From the NCBI GenBank assembly GCA_040905145.1, contig JBBDSC010000095.1, forward strand, positions 1-40,867: a stretch of 40,867 nt of DNA, in the 5' to 3' direction. Positions 1-8,361 of this stretch are shown here, in pieces (the stretch's first letter is position 1; every line of letters begins with the position of its first letter). The notes under the pieces were generated by a model. It was not told where the DNA came from and made no database searches. It was given only the letters and a program-made list of their open reading frames with translations. This stretch comes from DATGMS01 sp040905145. GTDB lineage: Bacteria; Bacteroidota; Bacteroidia; Cytophagales; Cyclobacteriaceae. The position numbers were made by a program, and so were the translations under genes.

Positions 1-30
1 GGACTTCAGGACTGACAGACTCCCCCTCTC

Positions 31-684
31 TTAGTCCCTTCCCCTCTTTCCTGATAATTGAACCTGCCGGATTTTCCCGCCCGATTCCACCAATTCCCAA
101 AAAGCAAGCTCCTGGTGTGGATATGGGATCAGGGGGAAATCCATTTTCAGAAACTCCCTGTATTTCTCCCAAAAAGTTGGTGAGTGTAAAATAGCAAAAA
201 CATAATCCAGGATATCTATTGGGGCAAAAGTCAGCTTAAATTCAGGGCGTAATTCTTCACTATTGGCAAAACACACATTGCTTGCTTTTTCTTTCTCCGG
301 AACGAAAGTAAGACCCAAACCTTCTGCTATTTTTTGGAGGATTGCTGCGTTAAGGTTGGGTGTTTTTCCTGATGCTTTTCCTATGGCTTGTTGGCGGATC
401 TTCCCCTGATAAAGGTAAAGAGGGAAAACATAGAATGCTTTAGGACCTGAAAATTCAGTAAAAGATCCTGGTTTTTTATCATCGTATGTCGTGAATTTAA
501 TAAACAACTCATCAAGCTTAAATCCTTTTTCGTACTCCTCCTTTACAACCTGCTGTTCCTCTATAAAAGGCATCGGCTCATTGGTCTTTAAAAGGTTCAA
601 AGCTATCCTTCCCGATAAGCCCCCATTCCAAAAACAGTATTTATCCTTGCCATTGCCAAAAACATCAAAAAAAACCTTATCCAT
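31..684 (-). pseudogene. C-terminal fragment of a type ISP restriction-modification protein
   Basis: The 217-residue product resembles only the C-terminal specificity (target-recognition) part of type ISP restriction-modification enzymes. The diagnostic stretch is YVFAILHSPTFWEKYREF followed by a DFPLIPYP motif and FWELVESGGKIRQ. The helicase, nuclease and methyltransferase domains that precede this part in complete enzymes (normally well over 1000 residues) are absent. An in-frame TGA lies three codons before the ATG, and the next gene upstream is unrelated. The first ~80 residues are less recognisable. I therefore read it as a truncated remnant. A short stand-alone protein is possible but has no obvious function. 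The family call rests on recognition of the C-terminal motif. Confidence 0.6.
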
Positions 685-733
685 TTCTTTTCAAAATCCT
701 TAATTGAGCTTCTTGTCCTGCTGCCTTTAATGG

Positions 734-1114
734 TCAATTCATCAACCTTTCATAGATTTCCTTCAATTTATTCTTGGATAGTGGTTTTAATATAAATTCT
801 TTCACAGAAGAAAACTCCATCGCCCGGCTTCTATCACTTTGCCTTGCTGAGCTGGTTAAAAAGTAGACCTGGGTGTCAGGAAATTTCAGGCGGAAGTCCT
901 CCTCGTATTTCTGTACAAATTGAAATCCATCCATTTCGGGCATCTTTATGTCCACAAAAATGCAGGAAAGTGGTTTTTCATAAGTAGTTAAAAACCTTAA
1001 TGCATTCTTTGCTTTCAATTTGATGTGGTATTCCTCTACAAAAGGCAAGTCCCTGATCAGAACATCCATCAAAAAAGCAGTATCACTATCATCGTCTATC
1101 AGAAGTATATTCAC
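734..1114 (-). CDS. Single-domain response regulator (REC only)
   Basis: This is a 126-residue receiver domain with no output domain. It has the acidic pair in LLIDDDSD, the phospho-acceptor Asp in CIFVDIKMPEMDGF, the Thr of the YFLTSS switch and the Lys of FILKPLS, so all key phosphotransfer residues are present. I chose the GTG at 1114 because it opens directly into the first beta strand. An upstream ATG at 1198 only adds residues that overlap the kinase reading frame. The gene overlaps the 3' end of the decayed histidine kinase by 26 bases, the usual coupling of a kinase with its regulator. Because that kinase is broken, this regulator is probably an orphan or is phosphorylated by another kinase. 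Such stand-alone REC proteins act through protein-protein contact. Confidence 0.75.
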   Translation of the reverse strand: MNILLIDDDSDTAFLMDVLIRDLPFVEEYHIKLKAKNALRFLTTYEKPLSCIFVDIKMPEMDGFQFVQKYEEDFRLKFPDTQVYFLTSSARQSDRSRAMEFSSVKEFILKPLSKNKLKEIYERLMN

Positions 1115-2276
1115 TTTTCTGGTCTTTAAAATAGATATAGAATTTTGTTCCTTTTCCCTCTTCACTGTGTACTTCAATTTTGCCTCCTGTCTTTTCAACC
1201 ATTGACTTTATTAGGTGAAGACCTATTCCTTTCCCCTCTCCTCCTGTCGTGAACCTCTTAAAGGGTTTAAAAAGATCGCTTTTGATATCCTCAAAATCCA
1301 TTCCTATTCCATTATCTTCTATAGAAAGTACGGTATATGCTCCTTGTTTCCAGGTTTCAATATTTATCTCTAATGGTATATCATTTTTGCGGTATTGGAT
1401 GCAATTGCTCAGAAGATTACTGATAACGCTGAAAATATAACCTCTTACATGATTAATCTCTTCCTCCTCAAAGTTAAGGTTGATTTTAGCATCTTTGGGA
1501 AGTTCCAGTGATGTCCCTGGCAATTAAAAGAATATTCTCATACTCATCCTTCCCGCTCAATTCAGGTATAATGGTGATAAAAAAGTTTTTTGTTTCGCCT
1601 TCGGAGGTAAAGTTCTGGTAAAAATTGAGAACTTTCTTATTCTTAATGGCCTGAAGAAATTGCCGATTAATTTGCTTGATCCCCTCTTCATTATATAAGC
1701 GTTTAAATTTAAAGAGGCTTTTACCTATAAGCCGATTAGCTTCCATGCCAGTATGTGAAACAAGTCTCTGGTTTGCAAATAATATTGTGGCATTTCTATC
1801 AAAACGGGCTACGATATCGGACGTATTTTCTACAAGCGGTTCCCAGTACTTTTTCCCTTAAATTAAGATAAGATTGTACCGCCGGTGTGAATTTTCGGAT
1901 CTTCAGGTCGCGGTCCAAAAGATTGGTGTAATTCAGCCTCCAGCCGTTGAATTTCTTTTAAATTTTCACGTGAAGAAATGTCCCCTCCTCACCGGTAGAA
2001 CAGCCGACCACCCACACACGGATGGTAGCAAACTCTTTTTCGGTATTGCACAAGTTGGGGATTACTTTTTCATTGAGGATATCAAAGGCCTCCTTGTCCC
2101 GAAAAAATTCGGTGACTCCAATGTTTTATAAAGTGCAAAAGATCTTTGGCAATCTTTTCGGGAGGACCAATTACATCAGGGTGATCTAAAATAATCGCCT
2201 CCAATGGCATACTGCTAAAATTGGCAGAATCAGGAGATTGTGCCATGACAATCCCGCCTCTTTCTTTAATAGTGGA
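1089..2276 (-). pseudogene. Decayed CheB-CheR-PAS histidine kinase
   Basis: Reading the minus strand in shifting frames gives, in order: a CheB methylesterase C-terminus (ERGGIVMAQSPDSANF, then a MP-LEAI segment, about 2276-2110); a CheR start (FFRDKEAFDIL then IRVWVVGCSTGEE, about 2110-1985); the linker coiled-coil segment LKEIQRLEAEL; the FTPA-type segment LLDRDLKIRKFTPAV; a PAS domain (about 1850-1510); and a histidine kinase ATPase domain (1089-1515) with N box SNLLSNCIQ, G1 DNGIGMD, F box LFKPFKRF and G2 GKGIGLHL. CheB-CheR hybrid kinases of this layout normally exceed 1000 residues. Here most of CheB, most of CheR and the whole HisKA dimerisation domain are deleted, and frame changes or stops occur near 1510, 1860, 1970 and 2110. 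The phospho-acceptor His is gone, so the remnant cannot work as a kinase. Confidence 0.85.
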
Positions 2277-2301
2277 TCATTGTAATGCTTCAATTATGGA
2301 T

Positions 2302-2316
2302 CAAGTCGGCGACTTG
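2302..2316. repeat. Short perfect palindrome (CAAGTCG-G-CGACTTG)
   Basis: A 7-bp perfect inverted repeat with a one-base centre lies between the kinase remnant and recQ. It has no flanking T-run, so it is not a convincing terminator. It may be a residue of a REP-like element or a protein-binding site. Confidence 0.4.
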
Positions 2317-2365
2317 GTCTACAGAGCAGCCAGTAACATTCTGATCTTAAAAATTAATTCTTAAA

Positions 2366-2395
2366 TTGCATTTGTATCCTTTCTATGTAATTTAA
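2366..2395 (+). promoter_or_regulatory. Possible recQ promoter (Bacteroidota type)
   Basis: A TTG at 2366-2368 is followed after exactly 19 bases by TAATTTAA at 2388-2395. The Bacteroidota consensus is TTG-N19-TAnnTTTG, so the spacing is right but the last two bases of the -7 box do not match. It would give a leader of about 95 bases before the recQ ATG. Confidence 0.3.
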
Positions 2396-2429
2396 AGGCA
2401 ATTTCAATTAAGGAATATTGCTTTACCGT

Positions 2430-2454
2430 GGTCCGTGGACCGTCGTCTGTGGAC
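2430..2454. repeat. GTCCGTGGAC-type micro-repeat
   Basis: GGTCC-GT-GGACC (2430-2441) is a perfect palindrome and is followed immediately by an imperfect copy, GTCTGTGGAC (2445-2454). This type of short iterated sequence is common between genes in Bacteroidota. It lies in the recQ leader. An apparent in-frame extension of recQ through it has no RecQ similarity and is not coding in my reading. Confidence 0.5.
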
Positions 2455-2498
2455 TTTTTAAAGTCTTAGCGCCAAATCATTCATCATTATCCCTTCTT

Positions 2499-4649
2499 AT
2501 GACCCCCCAACCCATAGATATTTTAAACAAAAAATTTGGCTTTCCGGCTTTTCGGCACCACCAAAAAGAAATCATATCCAGGGTTTTATCCAAGAAAGAC
2601 ACTTTCGTATTAATGCCTACAGGCGGTGGCAAATCCCTTTGTTATCAAATCCCGGCACTTATTTTTGAAGGCGTGACCATTGTTATATCGCCATTGATTG
2701 CACTGATGAAAGATCAGGTAGATGCGCTTCGGGTCAATGGCATTGCCGCGGCCTTTCTTAATTCGACCCAAAGCCAACTCGAGCAATCTGATACCATCAG
2801 GCAACTTGAAAATAAACAGTTAAAGTTGCTTTACCTGGCCCCTGAGCGGCTTCTGGGAAATGACGGTCAATTTATTGTCTTTTTAAAGCGCATCCAGGTT
2901 TCGCTGATCGCCATAGATGAGGCCCATTGCATCTCTCAGTGGGGGCATGATTTTCGTCCCGAGTATCTGATGCTCGCAAAGCTAAAGCAGGAACTGCCGA
3001 AGGTTCCGGTGATCGCCCTTACGGCAACGGCAGATAAACTTACCCAGAAGGACATACTAAGTAAGCTCGCCCTCAAAACCCCTCAGACGTTTCTTTCCAG
3101 TTTTAACAGGGCAAACATACAGTATTTTGTAGAGCCCAAAAGGAACAGCTACCAAAGACTCTTAAATTTTTTGTCCGGCCATGAAGAGGACTCCGGGATT
3201 ATCTACACCTTATCCAGGCAATCCACAGAAGATCTGGCTGCCAGGTTGACCGCAGAAGGATATGCCGCAAAACCCTATCATGCCGGGCTGGAAAGGCAGG
3301 TGAGACAGCAACACCAGGAGCTGTTCCTGAAAGATGATATAAAGATTATTGTTGCGACCATTGCTTTTGGAATGGGAATAGACAAATCGAACGTCCGCTA
3401 TGTGGCACACATGGACCTGCCCAAAAACCTTGAAAGCTACTATCAAGAGACCGGCAGGGCAGGCAGGGATGGCCTGCCCTGCCAGGCGATGCTCTTTTAT
3501 TCTTATGCCGATGTAATGAAGCTCAAAGGGTTTGCCGAAGTAGAAAACAATGCCGAACAAACCCGCATCATGCTGAAAAAACTGGATCAAATGGCAGAGT
3601 TTTGCCAGATAAGGTTTTGCAGGAGAAAGTATCTGTTAAATTATTTCGATGAAGAGGCGCCAGATCAATGTGGCGGATGTGATGTTTGCCTGACGGAATA
3701 CGAAAAGATAGATGGGACAGTGATTGCCCAAAAGGCGCTCTCTGCCGTAGCAAGGTTAGATGAAAGGTTTGGGATGAATTATGTCGTTGATTTTCTAAGG
3801 GGCTCTCGCTCCGAAAAACTCCGCCCAGAACATAAGGCCCTCAAAACCTATGGCGTAGGCGCCGACCTCAGCAAGGAAGATTGGATGCAATACATAAAGG
3901 ATCTGCTGGCACAAAATTACCTTCAAAAATCGGAAGGCGAGTATCCGGTTTTAAAACTTGCCCAAAAAAGCACTGCCGTATTAAGGGGAAAGGAAAAAGT
4001 GATGCTCATAAAGCTGGGTGAACGCGCTGAAATTCTGACAGAAACACCGCCTTATGAGGCGGGGCTTTTCCTGGACCTGAAGGCCCTTCGAAACCAGTTT
4101 GCCATTAAAGAAAATGTACCTCCTTACGTAATTTTCTCAGATGCCACATTGATCGAACTGTCTACTTATTTGCCCCAAAATAAGCCTGAAATGAAGCAGA
4201 TTTCAGGCTTTGGGGAAATAAAGCTGGAAAAATACGGAAAGGAATTCCAGGAAAAAATTGTCCGCTATTGCCAAGAACACCAGCTTCAGTCACGGATAAG
4301 GGACAAGAAGCCCAAAAGACAAAAAAAGGCCTCCAAAGAAAGAACCACAGACACCAAACTGAGCAGCTTTGAGTCTTATAAGGAGGGTTTGTCTGTTGCC
4401 GAAATTGCAAAAGAAAGAAATTTAAGCCCCCAAACCATAGAAGGGCATCTGGCCCATTTTATTTTGGAAGGTTCCATCGAGGTGACGGAACTTGTACCGG
4501 AAAGTAAAATACCCGCCATTATCCAAGCCATTCAAGCACACGGGGATGCGGTGCTGGGCTCCATCAAACAAGCATTGGGAGAGGAAGTCAGCTATGGAGA
4601 GATCAAAGCGGTAATCAATTATCTGAAGAAAAGCAAAAAGATTCCTTAA
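2499..4649 (+). CDS. recQ: ATP-dependent DNA helicase RecQ
   Basis: 3'-5' superfamily 2 helicase for recombination and repair of stalled forks. The 716-residue product has Walker A MPTGGGKS (residues 39-46), DEAH box (140-143) with the RecQ aromatic loop CISQWGHDFRP, motif III ALTATAD, and motifs V-VI VATIAFGMGIDK and YYQETGRAGRDG. The zinc site uses Cys369, 374, 391 and 394. An RQC winged helix, an HRDC domain (about 510-590) and a C-terminal helix-turn-helix extension (about 620-716, with EGLSVAEIAKERNLS) follow. The extension is typical of Bacteroidota and some Firmicutes RecQ. The ATG at 2499 is chosen because it opens the conserved N-terminus; an upstream ATG at 2418 adds 27 unrelated residues encoded by an intergenic repeat. 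All catalytic residues are intact. Confidence 0.95.
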   Translation: MTPQPIDILNKKFGFPAFRHHQKEIISRVLSKKDTFVLMPTGGGKSLCYQIPALIFEGVTIVISPLIALMKDQVDALRVNGIAAAFLNSTQSQLEQSDTIRQLENKQLKLLYLAPERLLGNDGQFIVFLKRIQVSLIAIDEAHCISQWGHDFRPEYLMLAKLKQELPKVPVIALTATADKLTQKDILSKLALKTPQTFLSSFNRANIQYFVEPKRNSYQRLLNFLSGHEEDSGIIYTLSRQSTEDLAARLTAEGYAAKPYHAGLERQVRQQHQELFLKDDIKIIVATIAFGMGIDKSNVRYVAHMDLPKNLESYYQETGRAGRDGLPCQAMLFYSYADVMKLKGFAEVENNAEQTRIMLKKLDQMAEFCQIRFCRRKYLLNYFDEEAPDQCGGCDVCLTEYEKIDGTVIAQKALSAVARLDERFGMNYVVDFLRGSRSEKLRPEHKALKTYGVGADLSKEDWMQYIKDLLAQNYLQKSEGEYPVLKLAQKSTAVLRGKEKVMLIKLGERAEILTETPPYEAGLFLDLKALRNQFAIKENVPPYVIFSDATLIELSTYLPQNKPEMKQISGFGEIKLEKYGKEFQEKIVRYCQEHQLQSRIRDKKPKRQKKASKERTTDTKLSSFESYKEGLSVAEIAKERNLSPQTIEGHLAHFILEGSIEVTELVPESKIPAIIQAIQAHGDAVLGSIKQALGEEVSYGEIKAVINYLKKSKKIP

Positions 4650-4738
4650 GTGAAATGAAGCTATCCATTTTTTGCTTAATACTTATTTAATATTTCAAAA
4701 TAACTACTCCAAAACAATAAATTTCAGAATACTTCAAA

Positions 4739-4750
4739 TTTGTATACAAA
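4739..4750. promoter_or_regulatory. 12-bp perfect palindrome upstream of the acetyl-CoA synthetase
   Basis: TTTGTATACAAA is a perfect 12-base palindrome whose right end lies 29 bases before the ATG at 4780. Its position and symmetry suit an operator for a dimeric regulator. There is no further evidence, and AT-rich palindromes occur by chance. Confidence 0.3.
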
Positions 4751-4779
4751 ATGCGCTATAATCTTAATTCAATCCTTTT

Positions 4780-6900
4780 ATGAAGCAGTCTCTAAATGCA
4801 TTATTCAATCCTTCAGGGGTAGCTATTGTTGGAGCTTCCCGGAAAGAAGAAAGCATCGGCAATGGACTTGTGAAAAATCTTTTGGCTGGAGATTACCAGG
4901 GGCAAATTTTTCCTGTTAATCCAAAAGCCGAAGAAATTATGGGTCTCAGATGTTATCCCACGGTACAGGATATCAATGCAAAAGTGGACCTTGTCATTAT
5001 TGCCATTCCAAGGGATGGGGTCATACCTGTGGTGAAAGAATGTGCAGAAAAAGGCGTGAAAGCTGTTGTAGTTATTTCTGCCGGTTTTAAGGAAGTCGAT
5101 GAAAAGGGGCAAGAATTAGAAAACAAGCTGGCAACTATAGCCAGGGAAAATGATATGGCACTTCTAGGACCAAATTGCCTGGGGGTCATCAATACAGATG
5201 AAAAAAGCCAGTTAAATGGCACTTTCGCCGGCAAAGCCCCCGGAAAGGGAAATATCTCCTTTATCAGCCAGAGCGGTGCTGTAGGAGTTTATGCACTGGA
5301 GTATGCTGATAAGCATAAAATTAATTTGGCCAAATTTGCGTCTTTGGGCAACAAGGCTGTAAGCCATGAAAATGATATTCTTGAGGCATATTTAGAAGAT
5401 GAGCAAACAAAAGTCATTCTTGCCTATATTGAAGATTTTGAGGATGCCCAAGGGTTCTTAAATTTGGCAGAAAAGCTTAGGCAAAAAAAGAAGGCCAAAC
5501 CTTTGGTTGTCTTAAAGGCAGGTGGAAGTCAGAGTGGTCAACGGGCAGCAGCTTCGCATACGGGAGCATTGGCAGAAGGGGACGAGGTACTTGACCATCT
5601 TTTCAAGCAGTATGGCATCATCAGGGTTAAAAGTTTAGAAAGCCTGTTTTATGTTGCGCAAATTTTTTCCAGTCAACAGGTGCCTAAAGACGGCCGTCTA
5701 TGCATTATCTCCAATGCAGGTGGGCCTGGGGTAATCACGGCAGATGCTGCCGAAAAAGCCGGCTTGAAAGTGCCTGCCCTTTCGGAAGAACTTCAGGAAA
5801 AGCTTTCCGGCGATCTGCCGGAAACAGTTAGTTGTATCAACCCCGTCGATCTGGTTGGGGATGCGACAGCTGAACGTTATGAAAAGGCCATGAAGGTACT
5901 TGTGGATTCAGATGAAATAGATATTTTGCTTTTCCTCTGCACGCCTCAGGTAATGACTGATATGGAAGAAATAGCACAGACCATAGGTAGTTATGCGGAC
6001 CATGCACGGGATCATGGCAAAATGATGGTGGCAGTTTTTGCTGATTTTGACCCAGTATCAAAGGTGGACAGTATTTTGACAGAAAAAGGAGTGCCTTATT
6101 ATCGCTTTGGCAATAATGCCATTGATGCCTGTGCTGCTGCTGTGGACTACTATAAGTTTAAGTCCATAGCAGAGGAAGAGGCGCAAATAAATGATATAGA
6201 AAAGACAAATACTGAAAAACTTTTAAAGCTGGCCCAAAAGAGAGAGAAAAAATTCCTGACTGAACCTGAAGCCTATCAGATATTCCAGGATTATGGCCTC
6301 GATATGGCTTCTTATCAGCTTGTCCATAGTAAGGAAGAATTAAAAAAGGCAGCCGATGAATTAGTTTATCCAATGGTTTTAAAAGTGGTTTCGGAACAGG
6401 TGGTCCATAAATCGGATGTTGGTGGTGTGGTGAACGATATTCGAAATGAAGAGGATCTTTTAAAAGCCTTTCATAAAATTAATGATCAAGTAAGTAAGAA
6501 CTGTCCTGAAGCTAAAATTGATGGTTCCCTTTTACAGGAGATGGTGCAGGAAGGTATGGAATTGATTATAGGTGCACGCTTTAACGAAAAATACGGACAT
6601 TTGATCATGTTTGGCCTGGGAGGTATTTTTGTGGAAGTACTTCATGATGTAACCTTTCACCGGGCTCCCCTTAACAGATTAGGAGCAATGGAAATGATAG
6701 AAGGAATGCGTTCAAAGCAAGTACTGGAAGGAGTCCGGGGTATGCCCGCTCTTGATAAAGAAGGATTAGCCGATTGTTTACTGCGAATTTCTCAATTGGT
6801 AGGTGATTTCCCTCAGATTGAAGAAATAGATATTAATCCTGTATTTGGTTTGAACAATGGTGCGGTAATAGCCGATGCCCGTTTAATAGTACGGGGATAA
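4780..6900 (+). CDS. Acetate--CoA ligase (ADP-forming), fused alpha-beta subunits
   Basis: Interconverts acetyl-CoA + ADP + Pi and acetate + CoA + ATP; in the acetate-forming direction it makes ATP. The 706-residue protein has an N-terminal CoA-binding Rossmann domain (1-130, NPSGVAIVGAS), a succinyl-CoA-ligase-like domain with FISQSGAVG (161-169) and the phospho-His of the AASHTGALAEG motif (His260), then a C-terminal ATP-grasp domain (about 490-700, with MVLKVVSEQVVHKSDVGGV). It lacks the C-terminal GNAT domain that would make it a PatZ-type protein acetyltransferase, so an enzyme role is preferred. Other acyl-CoA substrates are possible. It stands alone between recQ and DoxX, with its own upstream region. 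It could work with the accessory pyruvate dehydrogenase encoded nearby on the opposite strand. Confidence 0.88.
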   Translation: MKQSLNALFNPSGVAIVGASRKEESIGNGLVKNLLAGDYQGQIFPVNPKAEEIMGLRCYPTVQDINAKVDLVIIAIPRDGVIPVVKECAEKGVKAVVVISAGFKEVDEKGQELENKLATIARENDMALLGPNCLGVINTDEKSQLNGTFAGKAPGKGNISFISQSGAVGVYALEYADKHKINLAKFASLGNKAVSHENDILEAYLEDEQTKVILAYIEDFEDAQGFLNLAEKLRQKKKAKPLVVLKAGGSQSGQRAAASHTGALAEGDEVLDHLFKQYGIIRVKSLESLFYVAQIFSSQQVPKDGRLCIISNAGGPGVITADAAEKAGLKVPALSEELQEKLSGDLPETVSCINPVDLVGDATAERYEKAMKVLVDSDEIDILLFLCTPQVMTDMEEIAQTIGSYADHARDHGKMMVAVFADFDPVSKVDSILTEKGVPYYRFGNNAIDACAAAVDYYKFKSIAEEEAQINDIEKTNTEKLLKLAQKREKKFLTEPEAYQIFQDYGLDMASYQLVHSKEELKKAADELVYPMVLKVVSEQVVHKSDVGGVVNDIRNEEDLLKAFHKINDQVSKNCPEAKIDGSLLQEMVQEGMELIIGARFNEKYGHLIMFGLGGIFVEVLHDVTFHRAPLNRLGAMEMIEGMRSKQVLEGVRGMPALDKEGLADCLLRISQLVGDFPQIEEIDINPVFGLNNGAVIADARLIVRG

Positions 6901-7266
6901 TGGGTAAAAAGCATTAATAAGAAAACATAAATCAATACCAATAAGAATTTTAGTGCCGTATCTACTATATTGCCTAAGCAAGTTGTGAGTTGCGATTCAA
7001 TTATAATCATTATTCTCCACAAAATTATCCTCACGATCCATTAAGTTCTGCATCTTGATGAGATCACTGCTTTACATTCTTTTATAGCTGAAGTTAAATG
7101 GAAATTACAACCAACAAAGCCTTTACTTTTGGAATATAATTTTTTTTACACTATATTCAAATATGAAATAATTATAATTGTTTATCCTTAAAAATTTCAT
7201 TTTTGTAGAACATTATTTTTACTAAACGGTAAATTTATATTCTTGTAAAACTTAAAATAAAATCCT
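6901..7266. other. Intergenic AT-rich region
   Basis: These 366 bases between the acetyl-CoA synthetase and DoxX are strongly AT-rich near the DoxX side. I see no coding frame with family similarity and no strong hairpin. A TATTCTTG near 7238-7245 differs by one base from the Bacteroidota -7 box, but no correctly spaced TTG precedes it. Confidence 0.5.
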
Positions 7267-7677
7267 ATGGAAAAGTATCTCGGTAAATTTTCTTCCCAAA
7301 TCTTTGCCTTATTACGTATTGTTGCAGGCTTTATGTTTCTGAACCATGGAACTCAAAAACTTTTTGGATGGCCCGGTGATGGAGATACGGTAGAGCTAAT
7401 GTCTTTAATGGGTCTGGCGGGAATTATTGAATTTGTAGGCGGTTTTTTAATTATGATTGGCTTATTTGCCAGCATTGCTGCTTTTATCTGCAGTGGCCAA
7501 ATGGCAGTGGCTTTTTTCATGGTACATGCCCCGCAGCATTGGAATCCTTTGATTAATAACGGAGAACCTGCTGTACTTTACTGTTTCCTGTTTTTGTTTA
7601 TTGCAGCGCATGGTGCTGGAATCTGGAGTGTGGATGAAGGGAGAACAAGGCGCGAATATTCGGCCCCATCCCCTTGA
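7267..7677 (+). CDS. DoxX family membrane protein
   Basis: A 136-residue integral membrane protein with four predicted transmembrane helices. The DoxX family signature is clear in LLRIVAGFMFLNHGTQKLFGW at the first helix, the second helix GLAGIIEFVGGFLIMIG, and the third region AFICSGQMAVAFFMVHAP. DoxX proteins are linked to quinone/thiosulfate oxidation in archaea and to redox or thiol stress in bacteria, but the role of this subgroup is not established. The gene is monocistronic here. Its length is normal for the family and it looks intact. Confidence 0.85.
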   Translation: MEKYLGKFSSQIFALLRIVAGFMFLNHGTQKLFGWPGDGDTVELMSLMGLAGIIEFVGGFLIMIGLFASIAAFICSGQMAVAFFMVHAPQHWNPLINNGEPAVLYCFLFLFIAAHGAGIWSVDEGRTRREYSAPSP

Positions 7678-7780
7678 TAGACTGGCACCTTCTGTAATTA
7701 ACCTTGGCTCAGAGCAGGGAAAGTATTTAAGCTGGTCTTAGCAGAAAAATAAAAGAAAAACCGTTAACAGGTTTGTAGGA

Positions 7781-8248
7781 TCAGAACTCCTGACTTGATC
7801 TAAAGGATTTGAAAATAAACGGGTAATGGCGTAATTGTGGTGTCGCAATTTAACTTTAAAAAATCCACTATTACGCAGATGCAATTGCCGCTATTTCCCA
7901 AAGAGACCCAATTGGTAAATGCCACATTGGGTTTCGGAGAACAGGATAAGACTGTTTTTTAATCTCCATAATGTCATAGGTGGTTATATGCAGGGGATTT
8001 GCCAAACGTGGGAGATGCTTTCCCCCTGTAATTTGGGGACCATGGTTGGACATTATGCCTGAAAGGCTTTAACATCAAAACCTGATGCACCGCCCCAGGA
8101 CAGGTTTACAACTTGGGGCAACGCCCCAAGTTGTGGAATAGCAGGCTTTCAGCCTAACATTGAATTCAATAGCAGATGTATTTTCCCTGACTTGGTCCTG
8201 AACTACAAAATTGCGACCTGAGTTTTTACGGCAGGTCAGGAGTTCTGA
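7781..8248. repeat. Nested inverted repeats, possibly a MITE-like element
   Basis: TCAGAACTCCTGAC at 7781-7794 is matched exactly by its reverse complement at 8235-8248. Inside that pair, GTCGCAATTT at 7842-7851 is matched by AAATTGCGAC at 8208-8217. Two nested, widely spaced inverted pairs suggest the degenerate ends of a ~470-bp non-autonomous element. No transposase is encoded. The short frames inside (such as 7871-8053 and 8075-8272, minus strand) show no family similarity. The remaining gene-free stretch 7678-8361 holds nothing else I can identify. Confidence 0.45.
8056..8156. repeat. REP-like palindromic unit
   Basis: The core ACAACTTGGGGC (8108-8119) pairs perfectly with GCCCCAAGTTGT (8123-8134) around a three-base loop. 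It is flanked by the inversely oriented pair GCCTGAAAGGCTTT (from 8057) and AGGCTTTCAGCC (from 8143). This mirror layout is typical of bacterial REP/BIME sequences mobilised by RAYT (TnpA-REP) transposases. None is encoded in the window. Confidence 0.6.
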
Positions 8249-8263
8249 GGATTGACAGAAAGA

Positions 8264-8303
8264 GGCAGGCAAGGAATTATCTCTGTAGAATTTTTTGCCT
8301 GCC
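8264..8303 (-). terminator. Candidate terminator of the pyruvate dehydrogenase operon
   Basis: GGCAGGCAA (8264-8272) and TTGCCTGCC (8295-8303) form a 9-bp stem about 60 bases after the last lpd stop codon. On the minus strand the tract after the hairpin is pyrimidine-rich (TCTTTCTG) rather than a pure U-run, so intrinsic termination is plausible but not strong. Confidence 0.4.
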
Positions 8304-8361
8304 TTTGTTCAAGTAATCTGTAGAGACCACGGGATAAACTCCATGCAATATCTCAAGAAGT

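Noticed and set aside
2418..2498. Extended N-terminus of RecQ from the ATG at 2418
   Set aside because: The extra 27 residues come from an intergenic micro-repeat and do not resemble RecQ; the conserved protein starts at 2499.
7871..8272. Two small minus-strand frames (60 and 65 codons) after DoxX
   Set aside because: They cross the inverted-repeat and REP-like DNA, have no family similarity and look like chance frames.
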